NCBI GenBank assembly: GCA_947476515.1
Contig: CANJQZ010000012.1
Coordinates: 1-18,378 of the forward strand
DNA: 18,378 bases
Direction: 5' to 3'
Origin: Flavobacteriales bacterium
Lineage (GTDB): Bacteria; Bacteroidota; Bacteroidia; Flavobacteriales_D; Crocinitomicaceae
Shown: piece after piece, positions 8,508 through 15,786 of the stretch
How the letters are laid out: each line of letters starts with the position of its first letter
Position numbering within the stretch: the stretch's first letter is position 1
The notes under the pieces: model-generated
Databases searched by the model: none
What the model saw: the letters and a program-made list of their open reading frames with translations, nothing else
What the model was told of the DNA's origin: nothing
Program-made: the position numbers and the translations under genes

Positions 8508-10031
8508 GTGTTTAAAGTGTCGAAATCCTGTAAATACCATTTTCATTTCATGAGAATTACAAAAATCGATAGATAAGGAGTCCTTAATGGAACCGCCTGG
8601 ATGAATGACGGCTCTAATCCCCTCATTATATGCGATTTCAACACAATCAGGAAAAGGGAAAAATGCGTCACTTGCCATCACTGCCCCATTTAAGTCAAAT
8701 CCAAAAGTTTTTGCTTTATGAATAGCTTGTTGCAAGGCATCTACTCTTGAAGTTTGTCCAGTACCACTTGCTAAAAGACAGGAGTCTTTTACTAAAACAA
8801 TGGTATTTGATTTGGTGTGCTTTACAATTTTATTTGCAAAAAGAAGATCTTGGATTTCTTTCTCGGTAGGCTCTAAAACAGTTTTAACTTCTAAATCAGC
8901 TGCTGTTACTGTTTTTTCGTCCCTTTCTTGTTGCAATAAACCATTGAGGGCCGTTCTGAACTGAACTTTTGGAAAATCAAATAATTTTTGAATTAATAAG
9001 ATTCTATTTTTTTTAGATTTCAGTAATTCAAGCGCATCTTCGTCATATGCCGGGGCAATAAGCACTTCAAAAAATAAATCGTTTAATTTACCAGCAAGGT
9101 CTAAATTGATACTTGTATTTGAAATTAAGACTCCACCGAAGGCACTAACAGGATCTGATGCTAATGCAATGTCATAAGCTTCAGATATCGTACTTGCCGT
9201 AGCCAATCCACACGCATTATTGTGTTTTAAAATACAAAAAGTAGGCCTTTCGGATTTAAATTCAAGCATTAAATTTACTGCAGCGTCAACATCTAATAAA
9301 TTATTAAAGGATAATTCTTTTCCGTTAAGTTTATCAAAAATAGCTTCTAAATCACCGAAGAAAACTGCTTTTTGGTGCGGATTTTCGCCATAACGAAGTA
9401 TAGATTTGGCAGATACGCTCTGTTTAAAAGCATCAAATGGCTCCGTATTAAAATACTTGTAGATCATCGTATCATAATGCGATGACACTTGAAAAGCTTG
9501 TCCAGCAAACCATTTTCTATCCGCTAAACTTAAGCCCTGATTTTCTTTGTATAGATCAAGAAATGCTCCGTAGAGGTCAATACTTGGAACAATCACAACA
9601 TCTTCATAGTTTTTGGCAGCAGCGCGAATTAATGAAATCCCTCCAATGTCAATTTTTTCGATTATTTCTTGTTCCTCAGCTTGTTGAGCAAGTGTTTCTT
9701 CAAAAGGATATAAATCTACAATCACCAAGTCTATTGATGGGACATTAAATTTCGCTATGGTATCTACATCCTCCTGTAAATTACGCCGGTACAAAATACC
9801 ACCAAAAATTGCAGGGTGTAAAGTCTTAACTCTTCCGCCTAAAATTTCCGGATAGCTGGTTAAAGACTCAACTGCCGTGACTTCAATACCTAATGATTGG
9901 ATAAACTTGAGCGTTCCCCCTGTTGAATATAAGAGCACATTATTCTTGTGTAATTCTCTAACAACACTTTCGAGTCCTTCTTTATTGAATACTGAAATTA
10001 ATGCGCTTTTGATCGTTTTAATAGTTCCCAT
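8505..10031 (-). CDS. purH: Bifunctional AICAR transformylase / IMP cyclohydrolase PurH
   Basis: This 508-residue enzyme carries out the last two steps of purine synthesis: formylation of AICAR with 10-formyl-THF, then closure to IMP. The N-terminal MGS-like IMP cyclohydrolase domain (about 1-200) shows LISVFNKEGL, YSTGGTLKFI (35-44) and GGRVKTLHPAIFGGIL (65-80). The C-terminal transformylase has LRYGENPHQKAVFFGD (212-227), the catalytic Lys-His pair K269-H270 in KHNNACG, DPVSAFGG, GTGQTSR and the end block FPFPDCVEIAYNEGIRAVI. The length is normal and the gene intact. The ATG at 10029-10031 gives the expected N-terminus. It leads the run of minus-strand genes ahead of mreB, an adjacency known from many Bacteroidota. 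Confidence 0.97.
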   Translation of the reverse strand: MGTIKTIKSALISVFNKEGLESVVRELHKNNVLLYSTGGTLKFIQSLGIEVTAVESLTSYPEILGGRVKTLHPAIFGGILYRRNLQEDVDTIAKFNVPSIDLVIVDLYPFEETLAQQAEEQEIIEKIDIGGISLIRAAAKNYEDVVIVPSIDLYGAFLDLYKENQGLSLADRKWFAGQAFQVSSHYDTMIYKYFNTEPFDAFKQSVSAKSILRYGENPHQKAVFFGDLEAIFDKLNGKELSFNNLLDVDAAVNLMLEFKSERPTFCILKHNNACGLATASTISEAYDIALASDPVSAFGGVLISNTSINLDLAGKLNDLFFEVLIAPAYDEDALELLKSKKNRILLIQKLFDFPKVQFRTALNGLLQQERDEKTVTAADLEVKTVLEPTEKEIQDLLFANKIVKHTKSNTIVLVKDSCLLASGTGQTSRVDALQQAIHKAKTFGFDLNGAVMASDAFFPFPDCVEIAYNEGIRAVIHPGGSIKDSLSIDFCNSHEMKMVFTGFRHFKH

Positions 10032-10051
10032 TTAAAAAATAAAATTGAGTA

Positions 10052-10059
10052 CAAAATTA
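10052..10059 (-). promoter_or_regulatory. Candidate -7 box for purH (TAATTTTG)
   Basis: The minus strand of 10059-10052 reads TAATTTTG, matching TAnnTTTG, 20 bp upstream of the purH ATG. Transcription would start about 15 nt before the start codon. I find no TTG at the expected -33 distance. The 114-bp gap 10032-10145 is otherwise AT-rich without a clear matching box for the divergent gene on the plus strand. Confidence 0.35.
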
Positions 10060-10145
10060 CTGCATTTTATTGTCATTTAGCAGGAAAAAAAGCCTTAGTG
10101 TATTGTTAATTTAAAGTTATCTAAATGTTTATTTAATTTTACATC

Positions 10146-12047
10146 ATGAAGCATTCAACAACCTTATTTAAATCAATCGTTTTTCTTTTGCTTTTTTGGC
10201 TCCTATTTTTTGATATTCAAAGAATTATTTTCTTTTTGTTTCATTACAATGAAATAGCCAAACAATCTGAATTATCCGAAATATTGGGTGTTTTCACGCA
10301 TTCGCTTCGCGTTGATTTATCTACTGCAGGTTATTTAATGGCCCTCTTTGTACTTGCGAAACTACTTTCCAATTATTTTCCCTCGAAAATTACTCAAGGA
10401 TTAGTATATCTTGTGTTTTATTCTGAATTCTTGCTAATTTGTCTGGTTCATAGCGGAGAACTTGTAGCATATTATGAGTGGGGACATAAGTTAACCTCAA
10501 GGGTTTTTATGCATCTTTCAACTCCTGACGAAGTATTTAGAACAGCAGAATATAGTGCTGCATTTTTGTTTTTCGGAGTTTTATTGTTTGAATTGACAAT
10601 TGGAACCTATTTAGCGTATAAGTTCAAATTTTTATCTCTAATAAATCTTGAAGATAATAAATCCAAAGTTCAGCGCATATTTAAGCCAGCAGGAATAGCC
10701 CTGGGAAGTTTGTGTGTGTTTTTTCTTTTTGCTCGCGGAGGATGGCAGCAAATTCCCATAAATATTGATGCCTCTTATTATTCTTCAGACCAAGTACTCA
10801 ATGATATTTCTGTTAATTCCGCTTATTTTTTTGGTAATAGTTTTGTTGTTTACAATAAAAGTGATTTAGCACAACATATTCCCCAAGTAGTAGAAAAAGA
10901 AAATAAGGCATTAATGGATTCTTTATTTTTATTTAAAAGAGATCATGACCAACAATTTATAACCGCTAAGAAACCCAACATTGTTTTTTTAATTATGGAA
11001 GGATGGTCAGCAAATGTAATGGGGTCAATTAACCCTGGCCAGAAGACAGCCACCCCTAATTTTGATCAACTGAGTAAATCCGGTGTTTTGTTTTCTAATA
11101 TTTATGCGACCAATACTACATCAGAAATTGGAAACACTTCCATTTTTGCTGGCTACCCTAGTATACCTGAAAATGCAATTTCCTTATTTCCAGATAAACA
11201 TCGAAAATTACCCACCATTAATCAAGTGCTCAAAAAACTAGGTTATAGCACCCATTATCTTTTTAGTGGAGACTTGAAATATGGAAATATAAAAGGTTTT
11301 TTAATGGAGCATGAATTTGACGAACTGGCCGATGAAAATGATTTTCCTACAGGTTTAAAAAGAGGCAAATTGAATTATTACGACAAAGACCTGTATGCAT
11401 TTCTACTTAAAAAAATTGATAAATCTGCCAACCATCCTTTTTTACATTGTGCTTTCACGGGCAGTACGCACTCCCCATATGATTATCCTCAATCAGGTAA
11501 AAAGAAATTTACAGGTGAGGAAATGGATTATTTAAACTCAATGGTTTATGCAGATAAATGTTTGGGTGATTTTATAAAAAAATGCAAAACAAAAAGTTGG
11601 TATAAGAATACCATTTTTGTAATTATTTCCGACCATGGTCACGCTACCCCGATTGCTACTACGCCTTATGACACCAAGTTTTTTAACATCCCACTTCTGT
11701 TCTTCGGTGAGCCAATAGCGAAAGCTTATAAAGGCAAAGTAATGCGTAATATAGGCTCTCAAGGCGATATTGCCGCCACCTTATTGAAGCAATTAGGCTT
11801 GGACAATAGCAAGTTTATTTTTAGTAAAGATTTAATGAGTCCGAATGTAAAGGAGTTTGCATTTCATGCAACGATTCGAGGATATGGATATGTAAATCCC
11901 ATGGGTAGTTATCTTTCAAATTTTGATTCAAAGATGATCACTTCTTCTGACCTAGACCCTGAGACTACATTCGAAAACACCCTCCACCAAGGGGAAGGGT
12001 GTTTGTATAGATTTTATAAACATTTTGAGCAGCTCGACAGAAAATAA
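10146..12047 (+). CDS. LTA-synthase-like membrane sulfatase / phosphoglycerol transferase family protein
   Basis: This 633-residue protein has about five N-terminal transmembrane helices (roughly 8-32, 60-76, 84-106, 136-158 and 182-196) and a periplasmic alkaline-phosphatase-fold domain from about 274. Metal and active-site residues of the LtaS/OpgB/MdoB group are visible: Glu285 in IMEGWS, the nucleophile region TNTTSEIGNTSIFAGYPS, His442 in FTGSTHSPY, and Asp496-His497 in SDHGH. In relatives the nucleophile lies in an R-[ST]-x-[RK]-G block; here it reads T-S-E-I-G, so Ser326 (or Thr325) is the likely nucleophile and both basic residues are replaced. The family transfers phosphoglycerol or phosphoethanolamine, or hydrolyses such esters. 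Gram-negative bacteria lack lipoteichoic acid, so the substrate here is unknown; a membrane-derived glycan or lipid is a guess. The gene is divergent from purH and convergent with nrdA. Confidence 0.88.
   Translation: MKHSTTLFKSIVFLLLFWLLFFDIQRIIFFLFHYNEIAKQSELSEILGVFTHSLRVDLSTAGYLMALFVLAKLLSNYFPSKITQGLVYLVFYSEFLLICLVHSGELVAYYEWGHKLTSRVFMHLSTPDEVFRTAEYSAAFLFFGVLLFELTIGTYLAYKFKFLSLINLEDNKSKVQRIFKPAGIALGSLCVFFLFARGGWQQIPINIDASYYSSDQVLNDISVNSAYFFGNSFVVYNKSDLAQHIPQVVEKENKALMDSLFLFKRDHDQQFITAKKPNIVFLIMEGWSANVMGSINPGQKTATPNFDQLSKSGVLFSNIYATNTTSEIGNTSIFAGYPSIPENAISLFPDKHRKLPTINQVLKKLGYSTHYLFSGDLKYGNIKGFLMEHEFDELADENDFPTGLKRGKLNYYDKDLYAFLLKKIDKSANHPFLHCAFTGSTHSPYDYPQSGKKKFTGEEMDYLNSMVYADKCLGDFIKKCKTKSWYKNTIFVIISDHGHATPIATTPYDTKFFNIPLLFFGEPIAKAYKGKVMRNIGSQGDIAATLLKQLGLDNSKFIFSKDLMSPNVKEFAFHATIRGYGYVNPMGSYLSNFDSKMITSSDLDPETTFENTLHQGEGCLYRFYKHFEQLDRK
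11975..12004 (-). terminator. Hairpin at the nrdA / LTA-synthase-like gene junction, possible nrdA terminator
   Basis: A perfect 9-bp inverted repeat (AAACACCCT at 11975-11983 and AGGGTGTTT at 11996-12004) encloses a 12-nt loop in which two further G-C pairs can form. Read on the minus strand it begins 46 nt after the nrdA stop and is followed by TTTTCG, counting the last stem bases, which gives a short U run. On the plus strand it lies inside the last 25 codons of the LTA-synthase-like gene and lacks a good U tract. It may therefore stop nrdA transcripts before they run far antisense into the convergent gene. Confidence 0.4.
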
Positions 12048-12049
12048 TT

Positions 12050-14431
12050 CTATCCAGAACACATTTCACAAGAATCAGGATTCTCTAAAGAACAGGCAAG
12101 CGCCGCCGCTTCTATTTCAGCAGCAGTTGGCTCAATTAAGCTAACATTTGGCTCTTCTTCCATCACTTTATCTACTGTAAATTTGATAGCATCAGTCGCA
12201 GCTTTTGTTCTAAGGTAGTACATACCTGTTTTCAATCCTTTTTCCCAACCATAGAAATGCATAGAGGTTAATTTACCAAAATTGGCATTTTCCATGAAGA
12301 TATTAAGTGACTGACTTTGACAAATATAAGCTCCTCTATCAGCAGCAAGTTCAATAATTGCTTTTTGAGAAATTTCCCAAGCTGTTTTGTATAAATCCTT
12401 CACATCTTGAGGAATTTCTTTGATACTTTGAATGGAACCATTTGCAGTCATGATTTTATGACGCATTTCTTTATCCCACAAACCTCTTTTTACCAAGTCT
12501 TTCAACAAATGCTTATTTACAATAATAAATTCTCCAGACAATACACGACGCGTATAAATATTGGAAGTATAAGGTTCGAAACACTCATTATTTCCTAAGA
12601 TTTGAGCAGTTGATGCTGTAGGCATTGGAGCAAGTAATAATGAATTTCTTACACCATGTTTTTTAACTTCTTCTTTTAAAACATCCCATTCCCAACGAGA
12701 ACTTGGAGTAACTCCCCACATGTCATATTGAAATACACCCTGTGATGTTGGTGAACCTGCATATGTTTCATAAGGACCAAATTCACAAGCCTGATCTTTG
12801 GAAGCGGTCATAGCTGCAAAATAAATAGTTTCAAAAATTTCTCTATTTAAAGCTCTAGCTTCCTCAGATTCGAAAGGATAACCCATTAATATGAAAGCAT
12901 CAGCCAATCCTTGCACTCCCAATCCAATTGGACGGTGACGCATATTTGATTTTCTTGCCTCTTCCACAGGGTAGAAGTTTTCATCGATAATTCTATTCAA
13001 ATTAACGGTAGCTTGATAGGTAACTTCAAATAACTTGTTGTGATCAAACTCACCTTTTTCGTTAATATATTTAGGCAATGCTAAAGAAGCTAAATTACAT
13101 ACAGCAATTTCATCTGGTGCTGTATATTCTATAATTTCTGTACAAAGGTTAGATGATTTGATAGTACCTAAATTTTGCTGATTGGACTTAGCGTTGGCTG
13201 CATCTTTGTACAACATATATGGTGTTCCAGTTTCAATTTGAGACTCTAGAATTTTGAACCATAAATCTTGTGCTTTTATGGTTTTCCTTCCTTTACCTGC
13301 CTTTTCGTATTTCGTATAAAGCGCTTCAAATTCTTCACTATGTGTATCAGAAAGTCCTGGACATTCGTGCGGACACATTAAAGTCCATTCTCCATTTTCT
13401 TTTACGCGTTTCATGAATAAATCTGGAATCCAAAGTGCAAAGAATAAATCTCTTGCTCTTTGTTCTTCCTTTCCGTGATTTTTTTTCAAGTCTAAGAAGT
13501 CAAAGACATCAGCATGCCAAGGCTCTATATAAATAGCGAAAGACCCTTTTCTTTTTCCTCCTCCTTGGTCAACATATCTAGCGGTGTCATTGAATACACG
13601 CAACATAGGTACGATACCATTGGATGCTCCGTTCGTTCCTTTAATATAAGAACCGGTTGCTCTAATATCATGAATAGCCAATCCTATTCCACCAGCAGAT
13701 TGAGAAATCTGAGCACAAGACTTCAATGTATCATAAATACCGCTGATGCTATCTTCTTTCATGGTTAATAAGAAACATGAAGACATTTGAGGTTTAGGAG
13801 TACCTGAATTAAATAATGTAGGAGTAGCATGAGTAAACCAGCCTTCAGACATTAAGTTATAGGTGATAATTGCAGATTTAATATCGTTTTTATGGATCCC
13901 CAAAGAAACACGCATCAACATTTGTTGAGGACGCTCTGCTATCTTATCGTTTAATTTCATCAGGTAAGAACGCGTCAATGTTTTAAACCCAAAATAATCA
14001 TATCTAAAATCACGATCATAAATAATACTTGAATCCAAGGCTTCTTTATTGTCCATTACGATATCATAAACATCTTTGGATAACAAAGCTGCAGGCAAAT
14101 TGGTTTTTGGATCTACATAAGTGTACAAGTCATGCATTACATCAGAGAAAGTCTTTTTGGTTTCTTTGTGTAAGTTAGATACTGCAATCCGTGATGCAAG
14201 CAAGGCATAATCTGGATGATCAATTGTTTTAGCAGCAGCAACTTCAGCCGCTAAATTATCTAAATCAGATGTAGATACGCCATCATAAATCCCTTCTATA
14301 ACTTTCATTGCAACAGCCTCCGGAGACACCAAGGGATCTAAACCGTAACACATTTTAATAATTCGAGCAGTGATTTTATCAAATTTTACTGGCTCTTTCT
14401 TTCCGTCTCTTTTAACTACATACATATGCAT
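12050..14431 (-). CDS. nrdA: Class Ia ribonucleoside-diphosphate reductase, large subunit (R1)
   Basis: This 793-residue catalytic subunit reduces NDPs to dNDPs. An N-terminal ATP-cone (about 3-95, YVVKRDGKKEPVKFDKI) provides dATP/ATP activity control. Active-site residues are Cys219 and Cys445 (the redox pair), and N428/C430/E432 in SSNLCTE, with C430 as the thiyl-radical cysteine. The radical-transfer tyrosines are Y738-Y739 in GMYYLRTKAA. The C-terminal thiol pair is C788-C791 in CEMC. The substrate-specificity region GSYIKGTNGASNGIVPMLR is intact. The first ATG (14429-14431, MHMYVV) is used here; the second ATG two codons later is an equal alternative. It lies 19 bp after nrdB, so the two form an operon. 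Its stop is only 2 bp from the stop of the convergent gene. Confidence 0.97.
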   Translation of the reverse strand: MHMYVVKRDGKKEPVKFDKITARIIKMCYGLDPLVSPEAVAMKVIEGIYDGVSTSDLDNLAAEVAAAKTIDHPDYALLASRIAVSNLHKETKKTFSDVMHDLYTYVDPKTNLPAALLSKDVYDIVMDNKEALDSSIIYDRDFRYDYFGFKTLTRSYLMKLNDKIAERPQQMLMRVSLGIHKNDIKSAIITYNLMSEGWFTHATPTLFNSGTPKPQMSSCFLLTMKEDSISGIYDTLKSCAQISQSAGGIGLAIHDIRATGSYIKGTNGASNGIVPMLRVFNDTARYVDQGGGKRKGSFAIYIEPWHADVFDFLDLKKNHGKEEQRARDLFFALWIPDLFMKRVKENGEWTLMCPHECPGLSDTHSEEFEALYTKYEKAGKGRKTIKAQDLWFKILESQIETGTPYMLYKDAANAKSNQQNLGTIKSSNLCTEIIEYTAPDEIAVCNLASLALPKYINEKGEFDHNKLFEVTYQATVNLNRIIDENFYPVEEARKSNMRHRPIGLGVQGLADAFILMGYPFESEEARALNREIFETIYFAAMTASKDQACEFGPYETYAGSPTSQGVFQYDMWGVTPSSRWEWDVLKEEVKKHGVRNSLLLAPMPTASTAQILGNNECFEPYTSNIYTRRVLSGEFIIVNKHLLKDLVKRGLWDKEMRHKIMTANGSIQSIKEIPQDVKDLYKTAWEISQKAIIELAADRGAYICQSQSLNIFMENANFGKLTSMHFYGWEKGLKTGMYYLRTKAATDAIKFTVDKVMEEEPNVSLIEPTAAEIEAAALACSLENPDSCEMCSG

Positions 14432-14450
14432 TCTTTTTTTCTAATTCTAT

Positions 14451-15428
14451 TTAAAATTCTTCGTTCAAACTAAATGTTTGTGTATCTTTTCCTGCCATAA
14501 CACCTGCTTTTTGGTATTCTCCAACTCGTTTTTCAAAAAAGTTAGATTTTCCTTGAAGCGAAATCATTTCCATAAAGTCAAAAGGATTGGTAGCATTATA
14601 CACTTTATCATTTCCTAATTCCAGTAATAAACGATCGGCAACAAACTCAATATATTGACTCATTAAATCACTATTCATTCCAATAAGCTTCACAGGTAAA
14701 GCATCAGTAACAAAATCTTTTTCAATCAATACCGCATCCATAATAATTTCCATCACTCTTTCTTTTGGCAATTGATTAACAAGGTGTTTGGTATACAACA
14801 AACAAGCAAAGTCACAATGCAAACCCTCATCTCTTGAAATCAATTCATTGGAGAAAGAAAGCCCAGGCATTAAACCACGCTTTTTCAACCAAAAAATAGA
14901 GCAAAAAGACCCTGAGAAAAATATTCCCTCCACCGCAGCGAAAGCAACTAAGCGCTCAGCAAATGTTCCTTTTTCAATCCATTTTAATGCCCACTCTGCT
15001 TTTTTGCGAACGCAATCTAAAGTGTCAATCGCATTAAACAAATGCGCTTTATCAGCTGTATCTTTAATGTAGGTGTCTATCAGTAAAGAATATGTTTCAG
15101 AGTGAATATTTTCTGCTGCTACCTGAAACCCGTAGAAAAATTTAGCCTCAGTATATTGTACTTCAGATAAGAAATTCTCCGCTAAATTTTCATTTACAAT
15201 ACCATCTGATGCTGCAAAAAAGGCTAGAACATGCTTGATAAAATGACGCTCATTATCATTTAATTTGTGCTCCCAATCTATCAAGTCTGGAGATAAATCA
15301 ATTTCTTCAGCAGTCCAAAAACTTGCCTCTGCTTTTTTATAAAAAGCCCAAATGTCGTCATGTTGTATTGGAAACAATACAAAACGATTGTTATTCGATA
15401 CTAAGATGGGTTCGTTATGGTCTGCCAT
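14451..15428 (-). CDS. nrdB: Class Ia ribonucleoside-diphosphate reductase, small subunit (R2)
   Basis: This 325-residue ferritin-like subunit makes the tyrosyl radical for NrdA. Iron ligands by position are D75, E106, H109, E167, E201 and H204. The radical tyrosine is Y113 in ENIHSETYS. The blocks FFAASDGIVNENL and FYGFQVAAENIHSE resemble eukaryotic R2 more than E. coli NrdB, and the tail FSLNEEF resembles the eukaryotic R1-docking C-terminus. The presence of the radical Tyr argues for class Ia rather than the Tyr-less Ic type. The gene is the first of the nrdB-nrdA operon, and upstream of it lies a long non-coding region with several dyad symmetries that is the obvious place for its control. 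Confidence 0.97.
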   Translation of the reverse strand: MADHNEPILVSNNNRFVLFPIQHDDIWAFYKKAEASFWTAEEIDLSPDLIDWEHKLNDNERHFIKHVLAFFAASDGIVNENLAENFLSEVQYTEAKFFYGFQVAAENIHSETYSLLIDTYIKDTADKAHLFNAIDTLDCVRKKAEWALKWIEKGTFAERLVAFAAVEGIFFSGSFCSIFWLKKRGLMPGLSFSNELISRDEGLHCDFACLLYTKHLVNQLPKERVMEIIMDAVLIEKDFVTDALPVKLIGMNSDLMSQYIEFVADRLLLELGNDKVYNATNPFDFMEMISLQGKSNFFEKRVGEYQKAGVMAGKDTQTFSLNEEF

Positions 15429-15456
15429 TTTTATTATTTATTTAAATTATATTTTC

Positions 15457-15476
15457 ACACTACCATTCGGAAGTGT
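15457..15476. promoter_or_regulatory. 20-bp dyad just upstream of nrdB
   Basis: The sequence is ACACTaCCattcGGaAGTGT: 5 bp plus 2 bp of complementary arms around a 4-nt centre with one A-A mismatch per arm. It lies 28 bp before the nrdB start codon, within the expected leader RNA. It could act as an operator or as an RNA hairpin. It does not match the 16-bp NrdR box (acaCwAtATaTwGtgt) because the centre and spacing differ, although its ACACT/AGTGT ends are similar. Confidence 0.35.
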
Positions 15477-15529
15477 TATTTTATTTTTTCTTAAAAAAGA
15501 ATTGTTTCCTCCTTTTTTGTGTGAATTCA

Positions 15530-15546
15530 TTCCAATTAATTTGGAA
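15530..15546. promoter_or_regulatory. 17-bp perfect palindrome (possible operator)
   Basis: TTCCAA-TTAAT-TTGGAA is a perfect 6-bp inverted repeat with a 5-bp spacer, located about 100 bp upstream of nrdB. This size and symmetry suit a dimeric transcription factor. I do not recognise the motif. Confidence 0.35.
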
Positions 15547-15644
15547 AAACTTCGTTTGTTTGAGGCTTACAAATTTTATCATAATTAAACCCAAAAACAA
15601 GTAAAGAAATTAACAATTTTTTACTCTTATTAACATCACTTTTC

Positions 15645-15658
15645 GCAAACCTATTTGC
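15645..15658 (-). promoter_or_regulatory. Palindrome overlapping a -7-like box facing nrdB
   Basis: GCAAA-CCTA-TTTGC is a perfect 5-bp inverted repeat. On the minus strand 15653-15646 reads TAGGTTTG, an exact TAnnTTTG match, so a protein on the palindrome would cover the promoter. The closest upstream TTG (minus strand of 15680-15682) is 26 bp away, longer than the usual spacing. A start here would give nrdB a leader of about 210 nt. Confidence 0.33.
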
Positions 15659-15786
15659 AGTAAACGATGCCGCCCTTTTCAACATTGAAACAAAAGATAT
15701 TCACACTAAAAAAATTACAATTTTGATAACTTTTTAGCACTTCATTAACTATTATTTCTTATGGGTAAGAACTCCATTAAAATTAT

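Larger units (their letters stand above)
15429..15786. other. Intergenic region between divergent nrdB and comF
   Basis: This 358-bp stretch has no credible coding sequence and no tRNA-like structure. It is AT-rich and contains three inverted repeats (15457-15476, 15530-15546, 15645-15658), a TAnnTTTG box facing nrdB, and the 7-mer TTCACAC three times: twice forward (15455-15461, 15701-15707) and once inverted (15519-15525). It probably holds the nrdAB promoter and its operators, and the comF promoter. No exact TAnnTTTG match facing comF was found. A tiny ATG-led reading frame of nine codons (15761-15790) ends where the comF frame opens. Confidence 0.6.

Noticed and set aside
15429..15786. 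NrdR boxes upstream of nrdB
   Set aside because: I looked for pairs of 16-bp acaCwAtATaTwGtgt-like sites with regular spacing and found none; the ACACT...AGTGT dyad has a different centre and length.
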